From Streptomyces sp. NBC_01335 (lineage in GTDB: Bacteria; Actinomycetota; Actinomycetes; Streptomycetales; Streptomycetaceae): DNA of 64,000 nucleotides. Position numbers and translations under genes: made by a program. Below are positions 1-7,899 of this stretch, in pieces. How positions within the stretch are numbered: position 1 is the stretch's first letter; each line of letters opens with the position of its first letter. Below the pieces are notes generated by a model. That model worked only from the letters and a program-made list of their open reading frames with translations. It was not told the DNA's origin and did no database searches. The stretch lies in assembly GCF_035953295.1 (NCBI RefSeq), contig NZ_CP108370.1, positions 682,001 to 746,000 of the forward strand, read 5' to 3'.

Positions 1-7
1 TGAGTGA

Positions 8-931
8 TCAAGTCGGCAGCTGCTGGGCCGCGCGGTGGTCGTGCGTCGGGATGATCGTGACTCGGTCCTTGACGGCGTGCAGGCGGTGCAGCGTCCGGAA
101 GGTCTCGTGCCGGTCTTCGTCGGCGAGCTTGCCGGGGTAGCCGGCCTTTTGCCGGATGAGGTCGATCTGGTCGGTGTGCCAGGCAGCGTCGCCGGCGAGC
201 AGCACCCAGCCCGCTGCCGTGTGCGCCAGAACTCCAACGCTGCCAGGGGTGTGTCCCGCGAGGTCGACGAGCACGACGGAACCGTCGCCGAAGAGGTCGT
301 GGCTGGCGGCAAAAGTGAGGATCGGCGGGCCGTCCAGTTCGTACTGGACGATGCCCCGGCCGCGCAGGGCCTCGCGGACGCCACCCACGGGCGCGATCGA
401 GCCTTGCACGACCCAGTCGTGTTCGCGGCGGTGCAGATGTACCGGCAGTCCGGGAAGATCGAGGAGTCCGCATACGTGGTCCCAGTGCGTGTGCGTCGGC
501 AGCGCGAAATCCAGGCCGGAACCCGGCCACTCGTGCAGCGCGGTAACGGTGGCGACGGTGTCCGCCGGGGGACGCACCGCGACCCGCAGGAACGGCGGCA
601 ATTGCGCGACGGCCCGGCTGTCGACATCCAGGCAGACACCCGGATCCACGATGAACGTCGTTTCCGGGTGGGTGATCACGAACGACAGCAGCGAATTCGC
701 GATGCGCCGCGGTTGCCGCAGCCCCTCCACGATCAGTGCGGTAGGCACGGACCGTGGCACCTGTCTCAGTGCGGACACGGTGACCGACACCGCCGTGTCC
801 GGTAGCCCCGCGTCGGTCAAGCTGCGCAGAAACCGCTGGTCGCGGCGTCGGGGGCGAACAAAACCCGTGGCTAGGCTTGCGACCGCGCCACAGCATGCGG
901 CCAGCGTCGGTGATCTCACAGCGTCGGACAT
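8..931 (-). CDS. Metallo-beta-lactamase-fold hydrolase
   Basis: A 307-residue member of the metallo-beta-lactamase superfamily, probably a di-zinc hydrolase of unknown substrate. The ligand set is visible: HTHWDH at residues 147-152, HTPG near 227, GDAAW near 247 and THDH near 296. The first 60 residues are an extension before the fold; they contain Cys-Cys and an Arg-rich stretch but no convincing signal peptide. The gene is divergent from a MerR regulator, and a perfect palindrome lies between them, so it is probably the regulated target. Within the superfamily, lactonase-like and glyoxalase-II-like activities are equally possible; the sequence does not decide between them. Confidence 0.88.
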   Translation of the reverse strand: MSDAVRSPTLAACCGAVASLATGFVRPRRRDQRFLRSLTDAGLPDTAVSVTVSALRQVPRSVPTALIVEGLRQPRRIANSLLSFVITHPETTFIVDPGVCLDVDSRAVAQLPPFLRVAVRPPADTVATVTALHEWPGSGLDFALPTHTHWDHVCGLLDLPGLPVHLHRREHDWVVQGSIAPVGGVREALRGRGIVQYELDGPPILTFAASHDLFGDGSVVLVDLAGHTPGSVGVLAHTAAGWVLLAGDAAWHTDQIDLIRQKAGYPGKLADEDRHETFRTLHRLHAVKDRVTIIPTHDHRAAQQLPT

Positions 932-985
932 GGCAGCCCTGTCCCTCTCGTGATCGGGTGGTGGGTTCGATGACGGGACGGTATA

Positions 986-1005
986 ACTTCAGGCCGACCT
1001 GAAGT
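986..1005. promoter_or_regulatory. MerR-type palindromic operator
   Basis: ACTTCAGG, four bases, then CCTGAAGT form a perfect inverted repeat with 8-base arms in the gap between the divergent hydrolase and merR genes. The site sits just upstream of the merR ribosome binding site and overlaps a TATAAC box at 982-987. Regulators of the MerR family bind such dyads in their own promoters, so autoregulation plus control of the hydrolase is the likely role. Confidence 0.6.
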
Positions 1006-1016
1006 AAAGGAGTGTG

Positions 1017-1421
1017 ATGTCCGCAGTGGAGTTGAAGATCGGCGGTGCGGCTGCCCTGCTCGGGGTGGCCACCCATGTCCTCCGGCACTGGGAGGACATC
1101 GGACTGCTCACCCCGCGCCGACTGCCCTCCGGGCACCGCGTCTACGACGACCAGACCGTCGGCCGGGCCCGCCTCATCCAAATCGGCCGGCGGGCCGGGC
1201 TGTCGCTCGCCGAAATCGGTGAACTCGCCGCGGGGGAACGGGCCGACCGCATCGGCCTGGTCAACGCGAAGCGCGCCCGGATCGCCGAACACATCACGAA
1301 CCTCGAACTGGCCGACCGGTTCCTGGCCCACCTGGTGCACTGCGTACACCCGGCCATCTCCGACTGTCCGGAGTGTTCCGCCCTGGTGGAGCGGGGCGCG
1401 CGGTCAGCGATCACCCAGTGA
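1017..1421 (+). CDS. MerR family transcriptional regulator
   Basis: A 134-residue regulator with the N-terminal winged helix-turn-helix of MerR proteins (VLRHWEDIGLLTP, then SGHRVYDD). A short C-terminal part carries Cys-His residues (HCVHP, CPEC) that could bind metal or sense thiols. ATG at 1017 is preferred because AAAGGAG lies four bases upstream; GTG at 1014 would be too close to it. It probably represses or activates the divergent hydrolase through the palindrome upstream. The ligand is unknown. Confidence 0.85.
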   Translation: MSAVELKIGGAAALLGVATHVLRHWEDIGLLTPRRLPSGHRVYDDQTVGRARLIQIGRRAGLSLAEIGELAAGERADRIGLVNAKRARIAEHITNLELADRFLAHLVHCVHPAISDCPECSALVERGARSAITQ

Positions 1422-1435
1422 TACGGCATGGGAAC

Positions 1436-1550
1436 GCGTGCAGCACGGCCGTGGTGAGGGTCGCCCCGATACTGGATGTATCGGGGTGATCCCGACAACG
1501 CGACGAGCGTGCGTGCCGGACGCCGCCGGACATGCGGGACTTTCGACACA
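1436..1550 (+). repeat. Dispersed palindromic repeat, copy A
   Basis: One of five copies in the window of a MITE-like imperfect palindrome. The core hairpin CCCCGATAC-TGGAT-GTATCGGGG lies at 1464-1486 and the element ends in GGGACTTTCGACAC. The left arm is shorter and more diverged than in copies C and D. The right end abuts a resolvase fragment. No coding capacity is evident. Confidence 0.75.
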
Positions 1551-1552
1551 CG

Positions 1553-1705
1553 GCCTGGCTGGATGGCGCCGGCCTGGAGCTCGGCGGACAGCGTCATCAG
1601 CTCAGCCGCGTCGCGCGCGAGCCGCTTGAGCTCGTGGACGGTGAAGATGACCGGCATCTCCGGGGCGGCCTCCTTGAACGGAGAATCACTCTCCGCGTCG
1701 AGGCG
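1553..1705 (-). pseudogene. Fragment of a serine-recombinase/resolvase gene
   Basis: Minus-strand translation gives an isolated stretch containing TVHELKRLARDAAELMTLS, typical of the middle of plasmid and transposon resolvases. No catalytic N-terminus and no C-terminal DNA-binding domain are present. The fragment stops exactly where repeat copy A begins, so the repeat, or a rearrangement at it, probably truncated the gene. It is not expected to be functional. Confidence 0.55.
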
Positions 1706-2096
1706 ACGTGCGCCCTGTCCCATACGTGGGCCACGTCTCGTTGCCGTCTTCCAGGGCCCGCAGCCGGGAGCCTCTTCGCCGCGCCGCGCATTGGAAGATG
1801 AGCCAGTAGACGAGCGCCGCAGGTGGCGAGCAGCACAGCAGGATGATCAGCAGGCGGGAGTCGATCACGTCAGCGGGTCGCGCAGGCTCTTCGACCTCGG
1901 CCGGCAGGTCCCTCAAGAGGGCATCGAGTTGGCTGCGGGTGCGCGCTTCGTAGGCCACCGCCACGCGTTCTTCGAGTTCGGGCAGTGTCAGCCGGCCAAT
2001 TGCGTAGTGGTGTTGCAATCGTGCCTCGACCCGGTCGCGCTCGGCGTCCGAGGCCCGTATCGGCACACTGGGCACGTGCTCCTCGCCGTCATTCAT
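1686..2096 (-). CDS. DUF1707 membrane-associated protein
   Basis: A 136-residue protein starting with the DUF1707 domain, recognised by IRASDAERDRVEARL and the LTLPELEERV segment at residues 13-65. One hydrophobic helix follows (about residues 80-104) and the tail is Arg-rich and probably cytoplasmic. Proteins of this type are common in Streptomyces, with no firm function. The start overlaps the stop of the upstream HTH gene by ATGA, so the two are co-translated. Its 3' end overlaps the decayed resolvase region. Confidence 0.8.
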   Translation of the reverse strand: MNDGEEHVPSVPIRASDAERDRVEARLQHHYAIGRLTLPELEERVAVAYEARTRSQLDALLRDLPAEVEEPARPADVIDSRLLIILLCCSPPAALVYWLIFQCAARRRGSRLRALEDGNETWPTYGTGRTSPRRGE

Positions 2097-2674
2097 GACG
2101 TCCTCTCAGGCCGGGCTGTGGCGTCCGGGGATGGGCGGTCTTGCAGGTCGACGAGCGTGATGACTACTCGCGTCCAGACCCCGGGGGTGTCGCGGTCCCC
2201 GAATCGGCCGGCGAGGCGTGCGATGTGTTCACGCAGTTCGGCAAGCGCCTCGTCGGTCAGCCGTAGCGCACCGCGGTGAAAATCGACCTCTCGGCGGCCA
2301 CCAGCCTGCCTGGACCGGTAGGCGGCGCCGATGTCGGCCCGAGTGGCATCAAGCATCGAGCCGAGGAACTCGGCCATCTCTTCCGGGCTCACGGCATCAC
2401 TGGGGGGTTCTGCAACTGCGGGCGCATAGACCCGCTCGACTTTGCCGCGGGCAAGCGGCCGGTACTCGGCGATCTCGATCAGCCCGGCCCGTTCGAGCTG
2501 TCCCAGGTGGTAGTAGAGCCGGTCAGCCGGAAGTTCGGCGCTGTCGGCAAGCTCACGTGCGGATTGCGGCGTCTCCCACAGCGCCTCCAGGAGCCGGATA
2601 CGCAAGGGATCAGCAAGCGCCTTGTGCACGCCGCGCCACCGCGGAGGCGACGCATCGGATCTCTGTGTGCTCAT
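2093..2674 (-). CDS. ArsR-like winged-helix regulator
   Basis: A 193-residue regulator. The N-terminal half has the ArsR-type fold: HKALADPLRIRLLEAL is helix 1, then ARELADSAEL and LYYHLGQLERAGLIE form the recognition helix and wing. The C-terminal half is helical and probably makes the dimer or effector contact. It is the first gene of a two-gene operon with the DUF1707 gene. An inverted repeat just upstream (2707-2728) is a plausible operator for autoregulation. The inducing signal is unknown. Confidence 0.82.
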   Translation of the reverse strand: MSTQRSDASPPRWRGVHKALADPLRIRLLEALWETPQSARELADSAELPADRLYYHLGQLERAGLIEIAEYRPLARGKVERVYAPAVAEPPSDAVSPEEMAEFLGSMLDATRADIGAAYRSRQAGGRREVDFHRGALRLTDEALAELREHIARLAGRFGDRDTPGVWTRVVITLVDLQDRPSPDATARPERTS

Positions 2675-2706
2675 CGACCGACCCCATTCATTGCATCAAT
2701 CTCCAC

Positions 2707-2728
2707 TGGTTGGAAAATCATACAACCA
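2707..2728. promoter_or_regulatory. Inverted repeat upstream of the ArsR-like gene
   Basis: TGGTTG and CAACCA form 6-base arms around a 10-base AT-rich spacer. The site lies about 33 bases before the start of the minus-strand regulator gene, in the only AT-rich patch nearby. It is likely the regulator's own operator and promoter region. Confidence 0.4.
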
Positions 2729-2773
2729 ATAGTGCTGCGTGGACAGTTGAGTGTTCATGAGCGCCCCCGCACC

Positions 2774-2905
2774 AGGTGACCACCGACATCGGCACCGCTC
2801 TGGGTGCCGTGGCAGCCGACTTCACCACCCACGCCTTCGGGCTGCGCGCCCCCTTCTGCGCCGGGGTCCTCCTCCTGTTCGCCGCCAGCCTGATCAGCAC
2901 ACGAT
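2774..2905 (+). pseudogene. C-terminal remnant of an MFS transporter
   Basis: A short plus-strand stretch translates to TDIGTALGAVAADFTTHAFG followed by a hydrophobic helix (FCAGVLLLFAASLIST). This resembles the last transmembrane segments of a 12-helix drug exporter. Nothing upstream continues the frame and no ribosome binding site is present, so this is a leftover of a lost gene. From here to about 3237 I see no other gene. Confidence 0.45.
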
Positions 2906-3237
2906 CCAGCGAGAAGACCACGCCTCCCTGCCAGCGCGCATCGGCCGTCGACACGGGTACCACGGGAGCACGCCGCAGCACCGGATCCACGAGTGCAGGC
3001 GATGCGGAGACCCGCCCACCCCGGGGCGACCACGGGACTCCGGCCACGTTCACACTCCGCCCGATGGTCGCCGCACGTACATACGAGGGGATCAGGGCTT
3101 CAAGATCATCCAGGGGCCCTCTGGCGCGCATCTCGGTCACTCCAGGGACCGGGCTGGAGTCTGTCTCCTTTGATGGGGCGATCCGCTGATCGGCGCCCAC
3201 TCAATGCTTGCGGCATCTCGCATGGAAGCCTGTCCAC

Positions 3238-3699
3238 ATGGATACGTTCGCGGACCGATTCGACGGCGGGTGGAAGTGGTGGGAGGCCGCCATTGAAGCA
3301 GCGCAGGAGGGGCGCTGGGTACGTGACGCCGTGGAACGGCAGGTCATCAAGGACATCGGCGCCGCCACAAATCCTCTCCACGGCGGACGGATGGCCCCGT
3401 TCACCGAGGACTCGTGGCACGTACGCATCGGGAGGATCGCGAACTGGGCCGGGGTACTGCGGCTCGCGGCCCGATCAGGGGGATGGGTGCTCAAACCCGT
3501 CGTCGGACACATCCCGCCAATCCCTGCCGACATGGCCGAGCTGCTGTCTGGCATCTACGCGGTCGGCGAGCAGGGAGAAATCTGGATGCGGCAGCTCCTG
3601 ACGGGTGAGCTGCCACCGGAGGAAGAGATCGCGAAGGCTGAAGGCTTCCTCACCGGGCCGGGATCCGTCGAGGACCTTGAGCTCTTCTTCTACGACTGA
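3238..3699 (+). CDS. Hypothetical protein
   Basis: A 153-residue soluble protein, rich in Trp near the N-terminus (GGWKWWEAAIEAA) and acidic at the C-terminus (SVEDLELFFYD). I recognise no domain. Codon use matches neighbouring genes and the frame is clean, which supports a real gene. ATG at 3238 is chosen because GGAAG lies upstream and the residues before it are not protein-like. It stands alone between a transporter remnant and an IS-associated gene; the 200 bases after it hold nothing obvious. Confidence 0.6.
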   Translation: MDTFADRFDGGWKWWEAAIEAAQEGRWVRDAVERQVIKDIGAATNPLHGGRMAPFTEDSWHVRIGRIANWAGVLRLAARSGGWVLKPVVGHIPPIPADMAELLSGIYAVGEQGEIWMRQLLTGELPPEEEIAKAEGFLTGPGSVEDLELFFYD

Positions 3700-3899
3700 A
3701 TCACCGTTGCATCGTCGTCATCTTCGCGCCCATATGGGGACGGCGGCGAGATGGAGTGCGGCCCGGTACGAGTTCTCAAGCGTGTTGAGTAGCTGTTGCC
3801 TTTCCGGTCTTGAGGGCTGCGTTTCCGCTGTTCAGGCATGGGGACGGCGGTCTCGGGGAGTGGTGACGTGTCGTGTCGTCGCTCTGATGGAGGTCGGGG

Positions 3900-4439
3900 A
3901 TGCCGTCGGTCGGGGGGCTGCTGGAAGAGCGTGAGCTGACCGCTCGCCGTCGTGTGGACACGCTGCGGGAGGAGGCAGACCGGATCCAGGCCGAGCTGGT
4001 CGTGGCCGAGCGGGAGTTGAACGAGTGGGTCATCGCCCGTTCACGCGTCAGCGAGGTGCTGTCGCCGGGCGACGTCGCCGGCCCGGGCGACGCCGAGGAG
4101 CAGCCGGATCGCGGTGAGCCGCCCGCACTGCCTGGATCTTCGGAGGCGGCGAAGCCGAAATCGGTGGTCCCGGTATGGCGTGCGGGCCTGGCCCAGTCGG
4201 CACTGTCGGCGGACTACCAGCGCATCGTGCAGGCTCTCGCGGACCGCAACCGGCTCGGCCAGGGCCCGCTGACCTGCCAGGAGATGGCCGCCTGCTTCGG
4301 CCTGGACCCGGTACCTGCGAAGATCGAGGCGCTGCGGGCGAAGGCGAAACGGCTGACAGCGCGCGGGTGGCTCGCCGAGCCGGCGCCGGGCCGCTTCATG
4401 CTCGGGAGGGCCGTGGCCGGGCCAGGCGGCGGGTCATGA
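3900..4439 (+). CDS. IS-associated hypothetical protein
   Basis: A 179-residue protein. Residues 8-50 form a coiled coil (ELTARRRVDTLREEADRIQ), a low-complexity acidic linker follows, and residues 100-170 look like a helical winged-helix-like domain (SADYQRIVQALADRNRLGQ, then LTCQEMAACFGL). It ends in GPGGGS. Similar proteins are often seen beside insertion sequences in Streptomyces genomes (from memory). GGAGGT precedes the ATG. Its last 44 bases overlap the 3' end of the convergent transposase gene, so it may belong to, or have been cut by, the adjacent IS. Confidence 0.65.
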   Translation: MPSVGGLLEERELTARRRVDTLREEADRIQAELVVAERELNEWVIARSRVSEVLSPGDVAGPGDAEEQPDRGEPPALPGSSEAAKPKSVVPVWRAGLAQSALSADYQRIVQALADRNRLGQGPLTCQEMAACFGLDPVPAKIEALRAKAKRLTARGWLAEPAPGRFMLGRAVAGPGGGS

Positions 4440-5313
4440 GCAGGGTCATCGACCAGTGGACCATCGCCTCCGCGCTGCCGGTGGACCGTTCGAAGTCCCT
4501 CACGAGGCGGCGGCTTCGCATCAGGTGCGCGAAGAACCGCTCCACGATCCACCGTTTGGGCAGCACGACGAAACCACGCATACCGTCACTTCGCTTGACG
4601 ATGGCGAGGACCAGGGCGAGGACGGTGAGGCCGTACTCGACGAGGTTGCCCGTGTAGCCACCGTCGGCCCAGACCAGCGCCAGCCGGTGGTGCGCGGCCG
4701 CGACCCGGGCGAGCAGGACCTGCGCGGCGACGCGGTCGCCGATGTCCGCGGCGGTGACCGTCACCCCCAGCAGCAGGCCGAGGGTGTCGACCACGACGTG
4801 CCGCTTGCGGCCGTTGATCAGCTTGCCTCCGTCGAAGCCCCGGCTGGCGGCACCGACGACGGCGTCCGCCTTGACCGACTGGGAGTCGATCACGGCCGCG
4901 CTCGGCTCCGGATCCCGCCCGGCCTGCTTGCGGACCTTGCAGCGGAGCCGGTCATGGAACTCCTTGACCAGACCGTGGTCGCGCCAGCGGCGGAAGAACG
5001 CGTAGACCCGGTCCCACGGCGGGAAGTCGGCCGGCATGGCCCGCCACTTCGTTCCGTTGTCCACCAGGTAGTGGATCGCGTCCAACATCACGCGGTGGCA
5101 GTACGCCTCCGGCTGCCAGCCCCGCCCGCGCAGCCAGCCCGGCACCGGCAGCAGTGGCCGCCCCACCGCCCACTCCGCATCGGACATATCCGTCGGGTAG
5201 CGGCGCCCACGGACCCCATGGTCGGCGGCGTTCCCGAACCGGTGTGCCAGGCAGTCACACGCGAGAGTGGCCGAAGTGGACCTCGCTCCCGCGATGCCGT
5301 AGAACTGCGGCAA
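4396..5313 (-). CDS. IS5-family transposase, intact copy
   Basis: A 305-residue DDE transposase. An N-terminal DUF4096-like segment (YPTDMSDAEWAV, then WRAMPADFPPWDRVYAFFRR) precedes the catalytic core: first Asp in VIDSQSVKADA, second in WADGGYTG and the Glu in WIVERFFAHL. RKRHVVVDTLGLLL between the first two acidic residues is typical of the family. It starts with TTG, with AGGAGG six bases upstream inside a hairpin. Two further copies in the window (9.7-10.3 kb and 43.9-44.6 kb) are broken, so this is the only one likely to be active. Confidence 0.92.
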   Translation of the reverse strand: MPQFYGIAGARSTSATLACDCLAHRFGNAADHGVRGRRYPTDMSDAEWAVGRPLLPVPGWLRGRGWQPEAYCHRVMLDAIHYLVDNGTKWRAMPADFPPWDRVYAFFRRWRDHGLVKEFHDRLRCKVRKQAGRDPEPSAAVIDSQSVKADAVVGAASRGFDGGKLINGRKRHVVVDTLGLLLGVTVTAADIGDRVAAQVLLARVAAAHHRLALVWADGGYTGNLVEYGLTVLALVLAIVKRSDGMRGFVVLPKRWIVERFFAHLMRSRRLVRDFERSTGSAEAMVHWSMTLLMTRRLARPRPSRA

Positions 5314-5371
5314 CAGGGCCTCCTGGACAACTCTTTGGCGTAGACACCCTTTGAGCTACCAAGAGGCCCTG
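5314..5371 (-). promoter_or_regulatory. Hairpin covering the transposase ribosome binding site
   Basis: CAGGGCCTC at 5314-5322 pairs perfectly with GAGGCCCTG at 5363-5371, extended by TGG/CCA after one mismatch. Read on the minus strand, the arm next to the start contains the AGGAGG of the TTG-started transposase gene, so transcripts entering from outside would fold it away. The same layout is kept, with one or two mismatches, at the two broken copies. Confidence 0.5.
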
Positions 5372-5498
5372 CTTTCATGCACGACTGTCGCCGCACTCAC
5401 CCGATTACTCCCGTACGACTGGCATCCTCAAGAGCTGACCGGCACCGTTTCACTGAGCTCGTCAGTCAAGGTCGCGGGCGGGGTTCAGTGGGTAGTGG

Positions 5499-5708
5499 TC
5501 ATCGCCGGAAGAGCTGCGGGTAGGGACAGGCGTCCAGGGGCTCCGCAGGCCGGTCCGCCCAGTGCCACCAGAAGTGACTCGCCGGGCACTTCCAGGCATG
5601 TCGGCACACGCGCTGCTGGTCCTCGTCACGGAGAGACAGGACCAGGCCCAGACTCCTCAGCGGTTGCCCGCAGCCGGGGCAGGTCAGCGGCTCGGGAGTA
5701 TGGTCCAC
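5499..5708 (-). CDS. Small cysteine-rich protein
   Basis: A 69-residue protein with CPGCG near the N-terminus and a second pair in CRHAWKC, which suggests a single zinc ribbon. The remainder is rich in Trp and His (HFWWHWADRP). I recognise no named family. The ATG start is followed by a clean frame ending in FRR. It lies between the first IS and the left inverted repeat of the second IS, so it may be an isolated host gene or part of a degraded operon. Confidence 0.5.
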   Translation of the reverse strand: MDHTPEPLTCPGCGQPLRSLGLVLSLRDEDQQRVCRHAWKCPASHFWWHWADRPAEPLDACPYPQLFRR

Positions 5709-5774
5709 GGCGCACAGGCTAAGGGCTGTCCCGTAACTGCGGGAGCGTGAGTCACGGACCCGGCTTCGCGGAGG

Positions 5775-6152
5775 TCAGAGGAAGAGGAGCTCGACGTCCT
5801 TCGCCACGCAGAGCCGCAGAACGACCGTCAGCTGTTGGGCCGCATCGATGTGTGCCCGAGGAACGTCGGCCTCGTTCGGCCACTGCTCGACGATCGCCTC
5901 CAGCCGGGGCAGGAGCGCGGCACACTCGATGGGCGATAGCTCGCCTCCGCCGTCATCCGGGCGGTCGAGGAGCGGTTCGAGCGAGGTGGAGACGTCACTC
6001 CAGGGGCGCTCTCCGCCGAAGCCCCACATCTCGGAGAGAGTGAAGCCTTCGGCTCGCGCCAGCTGTCGCCGGAACGCGGCGAAGCCGCTGTAGGACCAGG
6101 CGACGTCAGGGCTGCTGGTGTCTCCGTCTCCCGGAAACAGAGTCAGCCCCAT
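5775..6152 (-). CDS. Hypothetical protein, possible IS passenger
   Basis: A 125-residue soluble protein. The N-terminal part (WSYSGFAAFRRQLARAEGF, then LSEMWGFGGERPW) and the helical C-terminal part (IECAALLPRLEAIVEQW, then AKDVELLFL) give a compact two-part fold with no recognised motif. Proteins with this layout occur scattered in Streptomyces (from memory) and the function is unknown. GGGAGG precedes the ATG. The gene lies between the two perfect inverted repeats and diverges from the transposase, so it may travel with the element. Confidence 0.6.
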   Translation of the reverse strand: MGLTLFPGDGDTSSPDVAWSYSGFAAFRRQLARAEGFTLSEMWGFGGERPWSDVSTSLEPLLDRPDDGGGELSPIECAALLPRLEAIVEQWPNEADVPRAHIDAAQQLTVVLRLCVAKDVELLFL

Positions 6153-6230
6153 GTCGTCCTCCCTCTCTACCGTCGAATAGGTAAAGGATCAGTCGAAACC
6201 AGCGACATCTGCAACTGAGATGATCCAGCG

Positions 6231-6998
6231 GTGGCTGGTGTGATCACGGCGTCGGAGCCCTCCTGGATAGCCCCGTTCACCGGGCTGAGCCCGCGCGCCT
6301 TCGGGAAGCTGGTGACCGTACTGCGGCGCGAGGGTGCGGCCGCGGTGCGCAAGGGCCGGCCGTGGAGCCTGCCGCTGGAGGACCGGGCACTACTGGTCGC
6401 GGCGTACTGGCGAACCAACTTGACGATGCGCCAGCTTGCACCGCTCTTCGGGGTCTCGAAGTCCGCCGCGGACCGCATCATCGACCACCTCGGACCCATC
6501 CTCGCTCTTCAGCCCCGCAAACGGTTCGCCAAGGACACCGTGCTGATCGTGGACGGCACTCTCGTGCCCACCCGCGACCACGCCATCGCCGCACAGTCGA
6601 AGAACTACCGGTACTCCACCAACCACCAGGTCGTCATCGACGCCGACACCCGCCTGGTCGTTGTGGTCGGCCGCCCCCTGCCCGGAAACCGCAACGACTG
6701 CAAGGCGTGGGAGGAATCCGGCGCCAAGGCCGCCGTCGGCAAGACCACCACGATCGCCGACGGCGGCTATCCAGGCACCGGACTCGTCATGCCTCACCGC
6801 AGGCGCAAGGGCGAAGACCTGCCCGGCTGGAAGGAAGCCCACAACAAGTCCCACAAGCAGGTCCGTGCCCGCGTCGAGCACGTCTTCGCCCGGATGAAGA
6901 ACTGGAAGATCCTCCGAGACTGCCGACTCAAAGGCGACGGAGTCCACCACGCCATGCTCGGCATCGCGCGCCTTCACAACCTCGCCCTCGCCGGATAG
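6231..6998 (+). CDS. IS5-family transposase (DDE_Tnp_4 type)
   Basis: A 255-residue transposase. Residues 30-85 form the helix-turn-helix module (LTMRQLAPLFGVSKSAADRI). The catalytic core follows with LIVDGTLVPTRDH (first Asp), TTTIADGGYPG (second Asp) and VRARVEHVFARMKNWKIL (Glu). The length and clean frame suggest an active enzyme. The start is GTG at 6231. The right inverted repeat lies just after the stop. It belongs to a different IS5 subgroup from the transposase at 4.4-5.3 kb. Confidence 0.9.
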   Translation: MAGVITASEPSWIAPFTGLSPRAFGKLVTVLRREGAAAVRKGRPWSLPLEDRALLVAAYWRTNLTMRQLAPLFGVSKSAADRIIDHLGPILALQPRKRFAKDTVLIVDGTLVPTRDHAIAAQSKNYRYSTNHQVVIDADTRLVVVVGRPLPGNRNDCKAWEESGAKAAVGKTTTIADGGYPGTGLVMPHRRRKGEDLPGWKEAHNKSHKQVRARVEHVFARMKNWKILRDCRLKGDGVHHAMLGIARLHNLALAG

Positions 6999-7065
6999 AC
7001 GGACGGCCGACAAGGAACAGGCCTGTCAGGCCGACCCCCAGACCATTTACGGGACAGCCCTTAGC

Positions 7066-7125
7066 TCACCCTATCCGGACTCCCGTTCGACCAGCACTCC
7101 TCAAGATCGGAACGGCAACAGCCGC
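7066..7125. repeat. IS-end-like fragment shared with 10421-10480
   Basis: CTCAAGATCGGAACG and flanking bases (ACTCCCGTTCGA upstream, CAACAGC downstream) recur at 10421-10480, just beyond the truncated IS copy. Diverged versions follow the IS copies at 5400 and 44710. The stretch is therefore probably the outer end of the first IS family, left behind here after the second IS inserted beside it. Confidence 0.4.
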
Positions 7126-7129
7126 TGAT

Positions 7130-7837
7130 TCACCGTGCCGGTCCGGCCGGTTCGGTCAGGTCGATGCCCCAGACTTCTCGTACGAGGCTGTGGCCGCTTT
7201 CGGTGACGTTCAGGCCGCGCCCTGTGCGGTGCCGTACCACCCATCCGGCATCGAGGAAGCGTCTGCCGACCGCGGCGCCCAGGGATCCGGCCAGGTGCGG
7301 GCGTCGTTCCGTCCAGTCCAGGCACCCCCGGGTGGTGGGGCGTCGAGCGTCGATCGCGCCGTCGACGTCCACCCCGAGCTCGCGGAGCCCGTCGGCGCCG
7401 GCGGCGGTGAGGGAGAGCGACTCGCTGTCGGCCAGCCATCCCTGGTGGGTCCAGGCGTCGGCAAGTGCGGTGCCGAGCTGCCCGGCGAGGTGGTCGTAGC
7501 AGAACCGTGCTGCGGCCAGCAGCTGCGTCTGGCGGCTTTTCCGGTACCCCGAGACGGGCGTCGGCCCGGCGAGGATGCCGAGTGCTTCCAGGGCGGTGGC
7601 GACCTGTGGGCCCATGAGCGAGTAGTAGCGGCGCCGCCCGCGCGAGTCGCACGTCACCAGCCCGGCGGCGACAAGCACCGCCAAGTGGTCGGAGGCGGTC
7701 GACGCGCTCACCCCGGCTCCCTGGGCCAGTTCCCCCGCGGGCCGTGAGGTGCCCTCCATGAGCAGGTTCAAGATCGCCGAGCGCGCGGGTGCGGCGAGGG
7801 CTCTTCCCACGCTGGTGAAGTCACGGTCTCTGCTCAT
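7130..7837 (-). CDS. ArsR family regulator
   Basis: A 235-residue repressor-like protein. Residues 5-75 are the ArsR winged helix (LAAPARSAILNLLMEG, then VSASTASDHLAVLVAAGLV and RRRYYSL). The long C-terminal domain has a further winged-helix-like part (SLSLTAAGADGLRELGVDV) and no clear metal-binding cysteine set. It is divergent from an OsmC-like gene with a 62-base gap that holds a dyad, so it probably controls that gene and itself. The inducer may be an oxidant or electrophile, judging from the target, but this is inference. Confidence 0.83.
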   Translation of the reverse strand: MSRDRDFTSVGRALAAPARSAILNLLMEGTSRPAGELAQGAGVSASTASDHLAVLVAAGLVTCDSRGRRRYYSLMGPQVATALEALGILAGPTPVSGYRKSRQTQLLAAARFCYDHLAGQLGTALADAWTHQGWLADSESLSLTAAGADGLRELGVDVDGAIDARRPTTRGCLDWTERRPHLAGSLGAAVGRRFLDAGWVVRHRTGRGLNVTESGHSLVREVWGIDLTEPAGPAR

Positions 7838-7858
7838 ACAACAGACGATACGACGACG

Positions 7859-7876
7859 CTTCGGTCGGTGCCGAAG
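7859..7876. promoter_or_regulatory. Dyad between arsR-like and osmC-like genes
   Basis: CTTCGG, TCGGTG, CCGAAG form a perfect 6-base inverted repeat in the 62-base divergent gap. It lies 22 bases before the ArsR start and 24 before the OsmC start. It is a likely operator for both genes. Confidence 0.45.
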
Positions 7877-7899
7877 TATCCCGGACCTACGGTTCGGTC

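Larger units (their letters stand above)
5718..7065. mobile_element. IS element bounded by 19-base perfect inverted repeats
   Basis: GCTAAGGGCTGTCCCGTAA at 5718-5736 is matched exactly in inverse orientation at 7047-7065. The right copy lies 49 bases after the transposase stop, as expected for an IS end. The interval is about 1.35 kb and holds a minus-strand hypothetical gene as well as the transposase. No second inner copy of the repeat is visible near 6180-6230, where a minimal IS would begin. Either the element carries a passenger gene or the left repeat belongs to another insertion. Confidence 0.55.
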
